A stretch of 64,000 bases of DNA. It comes from Chitinophaga sp. CF118 (lineage in GTDB: Bacteria > Bacteroidota > Bacteroidia > Chitinophagales > Chitinophagaceae). The position numbers and the translations under genes are program-made. The notes beneath the pieces were generated by a model, which worked only from the letters and a program-made list of their open reading frames with translations, was not told the origin of the DNA and made no database searches. Positions 52,313 through 61,437 of this stretch are shown here, one piece after another. The first letter of the stretch is position 1, and each line of letters begins with the position of its first letter. The DNA lies in assembly GCF_900112615.1 (NCBI RefSeq), contig NZ_FOMK01000003.1:682001-746000 (forward strand), in the 5' to 3' direction.

Positions 52313-55300
52313 ATGCCAACAATTATTATCCCTATAAATCTTGATGGTTTAATCCTCGCTAATCATACAGTCGTAAAAGATGGTATAGCAGATTATTCAT
52401 TGTTGCCGTTTACCGATAAAAGCAATGACCACAACCCTGATACACCCTATTTAAGTGAGTTTATTCTTAATCACCCGTTCCAGGATAAAAATCTCATGCT
52501 TGCACCAGGAGTTCATTTGCACTGGACACTTCCTACCGCTTTATCTAAAACAATGGGTATCCGGGTAATCCGGAAAAGTGATCTGGATTCCTTACAGTCT
52601 TATATCAGCAATGGTGCATGGATATCTGCACAGGATCTTATCTGGACTACCATACTAATTGGCAGTGGTTGGATAAAACTTTTGAGTACTGCCGATACAG
52701 GTAGCATTCTGGGTAAGGAGGCGGTTGATCAGACAATTTTTGATGAAGGTATTAACCGGTTGAAGTCTTTGCTTGCAAATATTGGAGACGCGCCACTTTT
52801 TGTTGAAGAGCTGTTCAGAATAATGAACAAACCATTGGGGTCCGATTTTCCTACGGTGCCGGATATATGGTTTGTTAAGCGAAACAATGCCGGCAAAACT
52901 GAAAAAACATGGATAGTGGAAAGCAGTTATATTGCTACTACTCAAACCGCTTCGAACAACAATCTTTCATCGGTAAATGTACCTTTTCATGATGACCGGT
53001 CAAGTAATAAATCTCAACCGTTCCGCTATATGGGCCGGCGGTTTGAGGGAGATCAGAAATGGTTTTCAGGAACACGTAGCCGTGAAAGTTACCTGAAGGA
53101 AATAACAGCAGTAGGATATAATCCACAGGCTGGCTCAAAAGGTTTTGCAGAACCAACTTTTGCTGCTTTCTATCCTAACTGCCTGTCTGTTTTCGGATTC
53201 TATGACGCCGAAATTACAACCGTACAGGGAAACATCAGTTATGAAGTACTTGGATTATACGCTGATCCGGGAAACGACTATCTGAAAACGTTCCTGAACG
53301 ATTTCGATAACCGGAATGCGGATGATGAGCACTACTTTGAGAAGCTGAATAATGCCCTGAATGATGAGTTTTACTATTCGGTATCAGCCGATAATCCTTT
53401 AAACAATAAAGACTCAATACCTGAAACCTCGGTCTTGTTCGGGAAAACTATCCCGAAATTGCCACGGAGCCTTGATCCTTTGCAGGTAAAGGTAGCCGTT
53501 GGAAATACCGGTACAGAAGCACTTTCGGCCTATCTCTCATCAAAGCTGACGGGCAACAAAAAAGAGATAGAAGAGGTGTTGGAAGCAACCCAGTTTTCCT
53601 CCAGGTTGCAGAATAAGGTGCTTGATGTGGGTCATAAATTCCAGGAAACAAGACATGCAAAAGGATTTACCGCTTTTAATGCAGGGAATATCTGGAACAT
53701 TAAGTTGGAATCAATAGTATCTCAGGCTGCAACGACACACAATGATACCAGTGAGCAGGAGTTTACTTTGCCGGATAGCCTGGCTGTTTTGCTGAATGAA
53801 GCCAATATGCTGCAATCGTCCTATGACAAGGTGAATCCAACACTGTCTGGTTTAAGGAGCCAGCTATATGCTGATTGGTATAAGTATATGACTTGTGCCT
53901 ATCCACCAGTGGATAAGAAAGCTGACTTTTTTGATCTTGACCTGCTTGTAGATTATATAAGGAATGAAAGTATTTTACCATTGCAGGAACAACTACAGCT
54001 ACAGGGCACTATCAAGATCACAAAAGATGCGAAGGGGAGATTAAAAAGTGTCGATTTTGCAGGGCATCCCGGAAGCACAGCTGATCAACTGGCGGGGAAA
54101 CTTAATCAACTTGCAGAAGCTGTTGATGTATTAAACAACACAAAGGGTAATGATGGCAAATCATTGACGGAAAAAGGAAAATGCCTCGCTATAAGGCAAG
54201 TGGCATCACCCCGTTTCTGGAGGGCGAATGATCCTGCAATTCTTTTTATTGAAGAAAATGCGGACAATGAAGCGATGTTAATCGATGACCGGTATACAAT
54301 GCCTGATGGGGTCGATACTATTGAATGCCGGATTTCGCAGAACAACCTTCTTGACCCTGCTAATTTTTCATTTAACGAAGCAATGAGTTTGTTCAACCTG
54401 GTCAGCGGCCTTTTTATTACACTTAAGGAAACCGGAAATGCTAACAGCCTGTCTATCTGGAATCCCTTTATGATGGAATGGGCAGTTGAATATCTTCCTG
54501 CTTTCCCGGGAAGCAATGAACAAACAGATACCCGGCTTTATGATGATCAATATATCAATCAGCACTATCAGCTTGAAGAAACATCTCCTGATTTTAGTCT
54601 CACTTCAGACCGCAGTGTTTTCAACAATGCAAACTTATACAGCGGAAGTACCATATTGACGCCTCATGCCGGTATAAGGCTTGATGAGGCAATCAAGGAA
54701 TTTATCAGCAGTTTCGGTATAACCCAGTCCGAAGAGACGCTGGAAACCCTGAATGCAGCAAGTGCTTTACTACAGAACGCGAATGTATTGTCACAGTCTC
54801 TCGCCGGCTTTCACGAAGCCCTGATCCTGAAAAAACAAACCCGGCAACTGGATGTGGCAGACCCATTGGGATTCCCGGAATACGTGACTTTTACACAGGA
54901 CGAAGTAGCGCCACTGGTTGGGAAATTTAATCGTACAGCCCCGGATACTCAAGGCGATTTCAACCCTATCCGCTGTGGTTTACTAAAGCTTCTAAACCTA
55001 CGGTTGATCGACTCATATGGTCAAACCCTGGAGTTTGTTGCACCTGCTACCGTGAATAGCGAAATGGTCAACCTGGACGAAGCGCCCGAAACGATTCATC
55101 TGAAGCCCAGGTTGTCCCAGCCTGCACGCTTGAATTTTAGATTCCTGTCTGCAGGTTCCGATCAGCAGGAGATGAATGTTCATCCCGCGTCTTCAGCCAT
55201 TTGCGGATGGCTGTTACCTAATAACCTGGATCAGAGCCTGATGTTCTATGATCAGGATGGCAGTGCATTAGGTGCCCTGACAATGGACATAAATAATCCC

Positions 55301-56458
55301 TGGAAACCAGCTCCTGACAGCACCGCTACAGCTTTCATTGACACCATTGCAAATCTGCACCTCCGGAAGGTAGCCCGTCAGTTGTTCGAACTTCAAATGG
55401 AAGACATCTCTGAAACAGGTACAAGCGATAATGTTTTTTTAAAACATTTTCTGATGGCGATGAACAATGCACTGGAAACCATCGAACCGGAAAATTTTTC
55501 AGAACATCAGGATCTGGCAATATTGATGGGTAGGCCTGTTGCTGTGGTCAGGGCTAAGCTTGGAATTGAATTACACGGCTCTCCGGCTGTGGATCAGAGC
55601 TGGACCCAGTTAGCTCACGAGCTGGATGGTCAGGGCAGGTCTGCCGACGGTTTCACCAGGATTAAGTTCCCGATTCGCCTCGGAGAATATCAGCAATTAA
55701 ACGACGGACTCCTCGGGTATTGGATAGAGCAACAGAATGGCAGCCTGGGAGACGATTATTTTAGCTCGGAGGCTGGTGATAATCCAGACCCTCATATCCA
55801 TACTTATACGGTCGGTAAACAGGCTTCAAATATTTATATGGCCATTGATGACGAGCCTCTATGCGTAACTATGCTGGTTGATCCGCTGGGCAGCATTCAC
55901 ATCAGCAGTGGCATACTGCCGGTTAAATCAGTTTCCATTCCTAAAGACCAGTATAGAAATGCTCTGAAGCATATCGCTATCACGTTCCTGACTGCACCGA
56001 TACTTTCTTTGGAAAATCACTTTAAACTTTCCCTGCCCGGAGAGCCCGGCTATGACTGGACCTGGCTGGAAAAAGATGTTACCATGCGTTGGCAGGAGAT
56101 ACCGCAAACTGTTGTGATCAGCAGATCCCTCTTTGATAGTAAATTTTCTGACCTGCCTGCACTCTGGCTACAATTGGTGAACAATAAATGGCTGCAACCC
56201 TTCACAGATGATCCTGATAAGGCCTGGGTCACTTCAGCGATTCAGCGGAGCTATCCTCCTTCAGCGTCCGTTCCCGCAGCTGCTTTCCCTACAGATGTTG
56301 TTAAGCGTCTTGATAATTTCTTTGATAGTTATGCCCTGCGGATAGAGCCATTTGAAATGAATGCCAATTTCGGAGGCCCGCAGGTTATCCGGGAAGGATG
56401 GCTTCAATTAAGAGCAATAAATAATACTGTTGACGATAACAACCAGGCAACCGTATAA
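52313..56458 (+). CDS. Giant protein of unknown function, cluster gene 1
   Basis: 1381 residues from the ATG at 52313; the frame is open from 52223, but the MPTIIIPINLDGLILANHT start fits best. There is no signal peptide or membrane segment. An early conserved-looking motif is APGVHLHWTLPTAL (64-77), followed by P-T-V-P-D-I-W-F-V-K-R near residue 185. I recall similar H-L-H-W segments in large uncharacterised proteins of other bacteria but cannot name a family. The rest mixes alpha and beta, with many Asn/Asp-rich loops. It is gene 1 of five close collinear genes; the next starts 25 bases after its stop. Confidence 0.85.
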   Translation: MPTIIIPINLDGLILANHTVVKDGIADYSLLPFTDKSNDHNPDTPYLSEFILNHPFQDKNLMLAPGVHLHWTLPTALSKTMGIRVIRKSDLDSLQSYISNGAWISAQDLIWTTILIGSGWIKLLSTADTGSILGKEAVDQTIFDEGINRLKSLLANIGDAPLFVEELFRIMNKPLGSDFPTVPDIWFVKRNNAGKTEKTWIVESSYIATTQTASNNNLSSVNVPFHDDRSSNKSQPFRYMGRRFEGDQKWFSGTRSRESYLKEITAVGYNPQAGSKGFAEPTFAAFYPNCLSVFGFYDAEITTVQGNISYEVLGLYADPGNDYLKTFLNDFDNRNADDEHYFEKLNNALNDEFYYSVSADNPLNNKDSIPETSVLFGKTIPKLPRSLDPLQVKVAVGNTGTEALSAYLSSKLTGNKKEIEEVLEATQFSSRLQNKVLDVGHKFQETRHAKGFTAFNAGNIWNIKLESIVSQAATTHNDTSEQEFTLPDSLAVLLNEANMLQSSYDKVNPTLSGLRSQLYADWYKYMTCAYPPVDKKADFFDLDLLVDYIRNESILPLQEQLQLQGTIKITKDAKGRLKSVDFAGHPGSTADQLAGKLNQLAEAVDVLNNTKGNDGKSLTEKGKCLAIRQVASPRFWRANDPAILFIEENADNEAMLIDDRYTMPDGVDTIECRISQNNLLDPANFSFNEAMSLFNLVSGLFITLKETGNANSLSIWNPFMMEWAVEYLPAFPGSNEQTDTRLYDDQYINQHYQLEETSPDFSLTSDRSVFNNANLYSGSTILTPHAGIRLDEAIKEFISSFGITQSEETLETLNAASALLQNANVLSQSLAGFHEALILKKQTRQLDVADPLGFPEYVTFTQDEVAPLVGKFNRTAPDTQGDFNPIRCGLLKLLNLRLIDSYGQTLEFVAPATVNSEMVNLDEAPETIHLKPRLSQPARLNFRFLSAGSDQQEMNVHPASSAICGWLLPNNLDQSLMFYDQDGSALGALTMDINNPWKPAPDSTATAFIDTIANLHLRKVARQLFELQMEDISETGTSDNVFLKHFLMAMNNALETIEPENFSEHQDLAILMGRPVAVVRAKLGIELHGSPAVDQSWTQLAHELDGQGRSADGFTRIKFPIRLGEYQQLNDGLLGYWIEQQNGSLGDDYFSSEAGDNPDPHIHTYTVGKQASNIYMAIDDEPLCVTMLVDPLGSIHISSGILPVKSVSIPKDQYRNALKHIAITFLTAPILSLENHFKLSLPGEPGYDWTWLEKDVTMRWQEIPQTVVISRSLFDSKFSDLPALWLQLVNNKWLQPFTDDPDKAWVTSAIQRSYPPSASVPAAAFPTDVVKRLDNFFDSYALRIEPFEMNANFGGPQVIREGWLQLRAINNTVDDNNQATV

Positions 56459-56483
56459 ACACAATAATAAAACCCCATTGATT

Positions 56484-59252
56484 ATGACAAATACGATTTC
56501 AAGTCAACCGATTGATTTTGACCTATACGACGAGGAAGACCAGCAGGTGCTGTTTATCACAGATGATATAGCCGGACAGGACCTGACTTTTGAAATAACC
56601 AACACATCCGATAAGCCGGTATCTCCGAAGTTATTAAACGGAAATGCTTCCAGGCTAAACTATCATTTTGAATTGGTATTCCGGTCAGCTACGCTCTATA
56701 ATGTGCAGCCGGCTATAACTATAAACGATACACGATTTGATCTGTTTATGGACAAGGAAAACGGGAATATCAAAGCAAACCCGGATGGCACTCTTTCCCT
56801 GTTTTTTTATTCAAAAGGTAGCTGGACCTTGCGGAAAGGCGAAAAACTACTGATAACGATTAGTAAAATCAGGGCAGAAGCAACAAACGGGACCCGTGGC
56901 ACCCGGGTAATGCTGAGGTGCCAGAATTTGCTGCACGCTGGCAACAATATCCCGTTTTCAGGGATTAAAGAAATGCATCTGAATATCGTAAATCACCGGG
57001 GCAAGAAGAATATTCCACTCAATGTAGGTTTTGTTGGTTCAAATATGATACTCAATAATGGAAATGCCAGCAATACGCTAAAACTTCGTATTTCTAATGC
57101 CTCCCGAAAAGATACAGTGATTGAATCATCAGCCGGGTCTAAGTTGATTCTTTCAATGGAAGGAGGTACCCCTGTGCAGGAATGGACAATAGCTACCGAT
57201 GGCCAGGTAAATGCAACACAGGTTTCCTATAAGCGCCCAGGGGATCAGAATCTAATAGAGGCAGCAGCAGCTCCGGCCTGGGAAATTCCTTTTGTGACGC
57301 TGAGAAAAGGGGAATTCATTGATGTGCAGATAGCCAACCTTGTCACCGGCCATCCAGCTGGTCATACCAATTTATTTTTGCATTATGAAAATATTCCGGG
57401 TTATTGGGATGGTGAGATTGCAGCAATAGTAGAGAGAGAACCTTTAGCTTTTCTTAGTAACAGAGTGGGCATAGGTACCACGAACCCTTACTTTAAATTA
57501 GACGTATTAGGTGTCATAGGCCTGCGGAAAGATGGTGCTCCATGGGATCATATGTTTTTGCATCATGATGGTGCTGCAGGTTATGTAAGCGCCGGTGGTG
57601 CAGAAGATGGATTGGTTTTAAGAGTAGGCAGTGTCAATTCCGGAACCTATACCGAACAACCTTATCCCGAAATGATGCGTTTGCGTCCTAATGGAGATGT
57701 GCAATTAGGTCCTGCCCAAAATCCGGCAACAGGCACGCTGCATCTTTATTCCGGTGGGGCTGAAACTTTAACCATTAAAGCCGGCAAGCTAGGTATCGGA
57801 AATGCGAACCCTGCTACAGCGAAACTTGTGATAACAGGAAGATCTGAAGAAGAAGGATTAGATCTTTCATCTGCAAACCAATATGCGAATGCAAGGGTAT
57901 TAAGAAATTCATTATCCCCGATTGATAAAGACATGTACATCGGGTACCAGAGTGGAACAAATAGCAGTCTTCACCTCTTTTCCAATAACAATGAAACTTT
58001 AACCATTAAGGCTGGCAAAGTGGGTATCGGAAATACGGCCCCTACAACGGCAAAGCTGGTTATTACAGGAGGATGGGGAGAAGAAGGCTTAGATCTTGCA
58101 TCTACAGACCAATATGCGAATGCAAGAGTAATAAGAAATTCATTATCCACGATTGATAAGGATATGTATATCGGGTTCCAGAGCGGAGCAAACAGTAGCC
58201 TTCATCTGTTTTCCAATAATACTGAAACGGTAACGGTTAAAAACAACAAAGCAGGTATCGGTATAACTGAACCCTATTTTAGTCTGGATGTAAAAGGTAG
58301 AATCGGTTTGCGGAATGAAGCTCCATGGGATCACATGTTTTTACATCATGACGGTGTTTCGGGCTTTATAACTGCCGGAGGGGCAGAAGGTGGCCTGGCC
58401 TTTAGAGTAGGAAACGGGGGATCAAATGGATATGAAGGCCAGAGTTATCCCGAAGTAGCCCGCCTTATGCCCAATGGGCGGATGGGTATTAATAACAGCA
58501 ACCCTGGTTATCCATTACATGTTTCTGGCTCTGTCAATTATGATCTGGGGGGCGGTTTTTATTTTATGTTTAAAAATGAAAGCCGGCAAGCTGGAAGTGG
58601 TTCACATGTGAATTCTATAACTATTAAGGCCGATGCAGGCATAGAAAGTTCTCTCGGTCTTTATTGCACCTCTGACAAAAGGATCAAGAAAGGAATTCAA
58701 CAGGCAGACCCGTTTGCTGCGCTTGACTGCTTGAAAAAGCTTGACGTAGTCGATTACCAGTATATAGACTTTGTAACACTTGGCGATAAAAAAAGTAAAG
58801 GATTTATTGCGCAGGATATAGCGGCAATATTTCCGGAAGCGGTGGCGAAAAGACCCGGCTTTATTCCTGATATCTATAACATCCCTGAGGCAACAAGGCT
58901 GGAGAACGGGCATCTGGTATTGACCATGAAAGACGCTCATAACCTTGTTCCCGGAGATGTAGTACGGCTGGCTGGTAAAGAAGCTGATTTCTTTGAAGCA
59001 GCGATACAGGTAGTGGATGAAAAAACTTTTAAAGTGCAAAACTGGTCTGGCAGTCCCGATCATGTTTTCGTATATGGTAAGCAGGTAGAAGACTTTATGA
59101 CACTGGACTATGATTACATCTTTTGCGCCGGCATCGGTGCTACACAAGCACTGAGTAAACAGGTTGATGAATTAAATGCAAGGTTGAATATACAGGAAGT
59201 GAAAGTGCAGGAAATGGAGGAATCTATTAAGGGCCGGATGATGCCGTCATAA
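56484..59252 (+). CDS. Modular fiber-like protein with C-terminal S74-type chaperone
   Basis: 922 residues from the ATG at 56484. Residues 1-330 are beta-rich. Then come repeats: module A (~334-405, NPYFKLDVLGVIGL), two tandem 77-residue modules B (443-519 and 520-596, ending N-N-x-E-T-x-T), and module A' (~596-666). Near residue 728, CTSDKRIKKGIQQADPF begins a peptidase-S74/intramolecular-chaperone domain (GFIAQDIAAIFPEAVAKR). This domain normally trimerises and folds phage tail spikes and then cuts itself off. The end is a coiled coil (SKQVDELNARLNIQEVKVQE). Such a protein should be a trimeric fiber. Confidence 0.85.
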   Translation: MTNTISSQPIDFDLYDEEDQQVLFITDDIAGQDLTFEITNTSDKPVSPKLLNGNASRLNYHFELVFRSATLYNVQPAITINDTRFDLFMDKENGNIKANPDGTLSLFFYSKGSWTLRKGEKLLITISKIRAEATNGTRGTRVMLRCQNLLHAGNNIPFSGIKEMHLNIVNHRGKKNIPLNVGFVGSNMILNNGNASNTLKLRISNASRKDTVIESSAGSKLILSMEGGTPVQEWTIATDGQVNATQVSYKRPGDQNLIEAAAAPAWEIPFVTLRKGEFIDVQIANLVTGHPAGHTNLFLHYENIPGYWDGEIAAIVEREPLAFLSNRVGIGTTNPYFKLDVLGVIGLRKDGAPWDHMFLHHDGAAGYVSAGGAEDGLVLRVGSVNSGTYTEQPYPEMMRLRPNGDVQLGPAQNPATGTLHLYSGGAETLTIKAGKLGIGNANPATAKLVITGRSEEEGLDLSSANQYANARVLRNSLSPIDKDMYIGYQSGTNSSLHLFSNNNETLTIKAGKVGIGNTAPTTAKLVITGGWGEEGLDLASTDQYANARVIRNSLSTIDKDMYIGFQSGANSSLHLFSNNTETVTVKNNKAGIGITEPYFSLDVKGRIGLRNEAPWDHMFLHHDGVSGFITAGGAEGGLAFRVGNGGSNGYEGQSYPEVARLMPNGRMGINNSNPGYPLHVSGSVNYDLGGGFYFMFKNESRQAGSGSHVNSITIKADAGIESSLGLYCTSDKRIKKGIQQADPFAALDCLKKLDVVDYQYIDFVTLGDKKSKGFIAQDIAAIFPEAVAKRPGFIPDIYNIPEATRLENGHLVLTMKDAHNLVPGDVVRLAGKEADFFEAAIQVVDEKTFKVQNWSGSPDHVFVYGKQVEDFMTLDYDYIFCAGIGATQALSKQVDELNARLNIQEVKVQEMEESIKGRMMPS
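57810..58271 (+). repeat. Tandem 231-base in-gene repeat
   Basis: 57810-58040 and 58041-58271 have the same length and high identity, each encoding 77 residues with QYANARV, NSLS, IDKDMYIG and SSLHLFSNN. The identical unit length and preserved wording indicate recent duplication. The flanking A and A' modules are older copies of each other. Confidence 0.85.
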
Positions 59253-59314
59253 ACTATTTGCGTTTCATTACCGCAAAAAGGAAATTTCAATAAGCTATTA
59301 AACACATTTACGAA

Positions 59315-59467
59315 ATGGAAGAACTATCGATTACCCTGACTCTGAATGAGATCAACTTGATACTTTCAGGCCTTGGCAATATGCCTTATGTACATGTAAA
59401 CGAGCTGATACAGAAAATACAGTCGCAGGCCAGAGGACAGTTGAATGTAAAAAAGGAAAATGAATAA
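59315..59467 (+). CDS. 50-residue conserved-type small protein, cluster gene 3
   Basis: ATG at 59315 to TAA at 59467. The sequence reads MEELSITLTLNEINLILSGL, then NMPYVHVNELIQKIQSQA. The pattern L-T-L-x-E-x-N-x-I-L-x-x-L-G-x-x-P-Y-x-x-V-x-x-L-I-x-K-I-x-x-Q is one I associate with small proteins in phage and tail-like loci (memory only). It is 62 bases after the fiber gene and 34 bases before the HNH gene. The good codon structure makes it likely to be real. Confidence 0.7.
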   Translation: MEELSITLTLNEINLILSGLGNMPYVHVNELIQKIQSQARGQLNVKKENE

Positions 59468-59501
59468 AATTATTTTACTACATAATGCTCAAAATAATTA
59501 A

Positions 59502-61397
59502 ATGAGACCAGTATACAGACCTAATCCTGCAGCACCCAGTTATTTCGCAGATGCCGCCGCCGCCGCTGGGCAGAGTAATACAGGAATGGGACAAAATGAT
59601 AATGTCAGAAGGTTGGCATTGTGCCTGCAAATGGAAATCAATCGTTTGTCCGGACTGATGATAGCCGCTGCAACTCTGGCAGCAGTACCCGGCCTCCCGG
59701 TTCCTCCGGCATTGATTCCAGCTCCGGTCCCTGCGCCGATAGCCGCTGTACCTGCAATTAATGCAAGTAATCAGGTAAGGAACTATAACGCATATAACCG
59801 GATCCTGGCAACGTTACGTTATAACATAAACACGGATACCTGGGCAATAGGAGCACAATACATGCAGGTAAGCGACTATCCCTTTGCAATGTCTGCTATG
59901 CAGGATGTGATACGACAGATTAAATTGCTCGGGGCCACAGCAAGAATTTACAGCCTGGCCGCAGCACCATTTGTCTTTATAGCAATACCGCCGTTGCCGG
60001 TTGGAGTTTTGAGAAATTACACCAGTCCACAGGTTAGTGTAGGTTTGAATAATTTTTTTACGGCAATGAATGGTAGTGCCAATACAGGTATTTTGCCTTA
60101 TACAGATGCTGCTACTGAATTAGTAAATAACCTGGGCCCGTATTGTGCTTATTGCGAAGCTAATTTGAAGGCAATGATTCATGTAGAGCACATGCTTCCT
60201 AAAGCGAACCACCCCAATACTTTTCCGGCATTTTCAAAATATTGGGAAAATTTTCTTCCCGCATGTCCTACCTGCAACTCCTACAAGAGTAATCGTCCCA
60301 GGAAAATTGAAATTACTCAGGAAGCCAATGCGATGGCTTTTAATAAAGATGATGCTACCCCTGTGGTAGTGGCTCCTTCCAATCCAATATCTAATTACGA
60401 TGAAAGGTTGACAGAACTGGAATACAAGAAGCTTTTGGAAAATTATTTTCAATTTCCTTTAGAGGCAGCATCTTACCGGAATATCGGGTTCCGTCTGATG
60501 GAAATAACAGGTCCACCTCATGCGCCTGTTTTTACTCCGGTGGTTACACCTTTTGCTGTCCAGGTGGGATGGACTATCCGTAGTATTGACGAAAATGAAA
60601 AAGAAGTCATTGTCAATACACCGGGTGGCGGGCCTGCTATACGTAGATTCAATGTTTTTTGGGATACGGTGGGTGGGGCCGGTTTGTTGCCTACACCACC
60701 TGCTGCTTTGAACAAGGTCCAGATAATGTCGGATATATGCCAGTTAAATACTACCTATTCCAATACGGACCGCAGAGTAGTAGAACGTACGGAAGCATGG
60801 TTTATGGCGTTGGAAGCTGTAAGTAGAATCAGGGGTACACTGGGGGCTTTAGGGCTCGTGGGATTAGGTGCAGCCGCTCCGGCTACTTATCCCATGGTCT
60901 ATCGATTATGGCGTGATGATGTGATCCGGACCATCAAAGAAAAAGGTTTTTTATCCGTCTGGTTAAAAGTTTTTTCACGGTTTGCACATCCGCTTACAGG
61001 CTCCCCGGCGCCTCTCCCAACATTTCCGCCAGGTCCGATGGTTTTTGGGCAGTTCTTACCCATCATAGGTGGCGATGCAGCTGGAGGGCCAGCTGCAGCT
61101 ATACCGGTTAGAGGAGCTGCAATCGGCAACCTGGCACAGGATATCGCACAGGTTATTTTACAGACCGGGGAAGGCGTCAGTGTCGCTGCTCAGAATGCAG
61201 CAGGTATATCATTGGGGATACCTGCACCCGTACCTCCGGCAGTTATTCCGATGGCCGGGGCAGCAGGTGTAGGGTTTCTCGCAACATGGGGCGCTGCGGC
61301 CCCGGGGGCGATAGCACTGGCAGAAATCGCCGCAAGAAAAGCCGCCGCCGCTTATAGCCTCTTTTTCCCCAATACCAACTGGGATCAGGTACCATGA
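59502..61397 (+). CDS. HNH endonuclease-domain protein with Ala/Pro-rich arms, cluster gene 4
   Basis: 631 residues. Zinc-binding HNH core at 213-262: C215-A-Y-C218, H227-V-E-H230, Asn250, C255-P-T-C258-N, then K-S-N. It starts MRPVYRPNP, as in short stand-alone HNH proteins, but a segment of about 180 residues (with A-V-P-G-L-P-V-P-P and PAPVPAPIAAVPA) separates this start from the core. The C-terminal ~180 residues are Gly/Ala-rich and helical, like phage tail-sheath or tape-measure linkers. No signal peptide. It may be a DNA-cutting cargo or a structural protein with nuclease. Confidence 0.85.
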   Translation: MRPVYRPNPAAPSYFADAAAAAGQSNTGMGQNDNVRRLALCLQMEINRLSGLMIAAATLAAVPGLPVPPALIPAPVPAPIAAVPAINASNQVRNYNAYNRILATLRYNINTDTWAIGAQYMQVSDYPFAMSAMQDVIRQIKLLGATARIYSLAAAPFVFIAIPPLPVGVLRNYTSPQVSVGLNNFFTAMNGSANTGILPYTDAATELVNNLGPYCAYCEANLKAMIHVEHMLPKANHPNTFPAFSKYWENFLPACPTCNSYKSNRPRKIEITQEANAMAFNKDDATPVVVAPSNPISNYDERLTELEYKKLLENYFQFPLEAASYRNIGFRLMEITGPPHAPVFTPVVTPFAVQVGWTIRSIDENEKEVIVNTPGGGPAIRRFNVFWDTVGGAGLLPTPPAALNKVQIMSDICQLNTTYSNTDRRVVERTEAWFMALEAVSRIRGTLGALGLVGLGAAAPATYPMVYRLWRDDVIRTIKEKGFLSVWLKVFSRFAHPLTGSPAPLPTFPPGPMVFGQFLPIIGGDAAGGPAAAIPVRGAAIGNLAQDIAQVILQTGEGVSVAAQNAAGISLGIPAPVPPAVIPMAGAAGVGFLATWGAAAPGAIALAEIAARKAAAAYSLFFPNTNWDQVP

Positions 61398-61437
61398 TCA
61401 CAAAATCGGCAGCTTCGTCATCATATAACCCCGCCTC

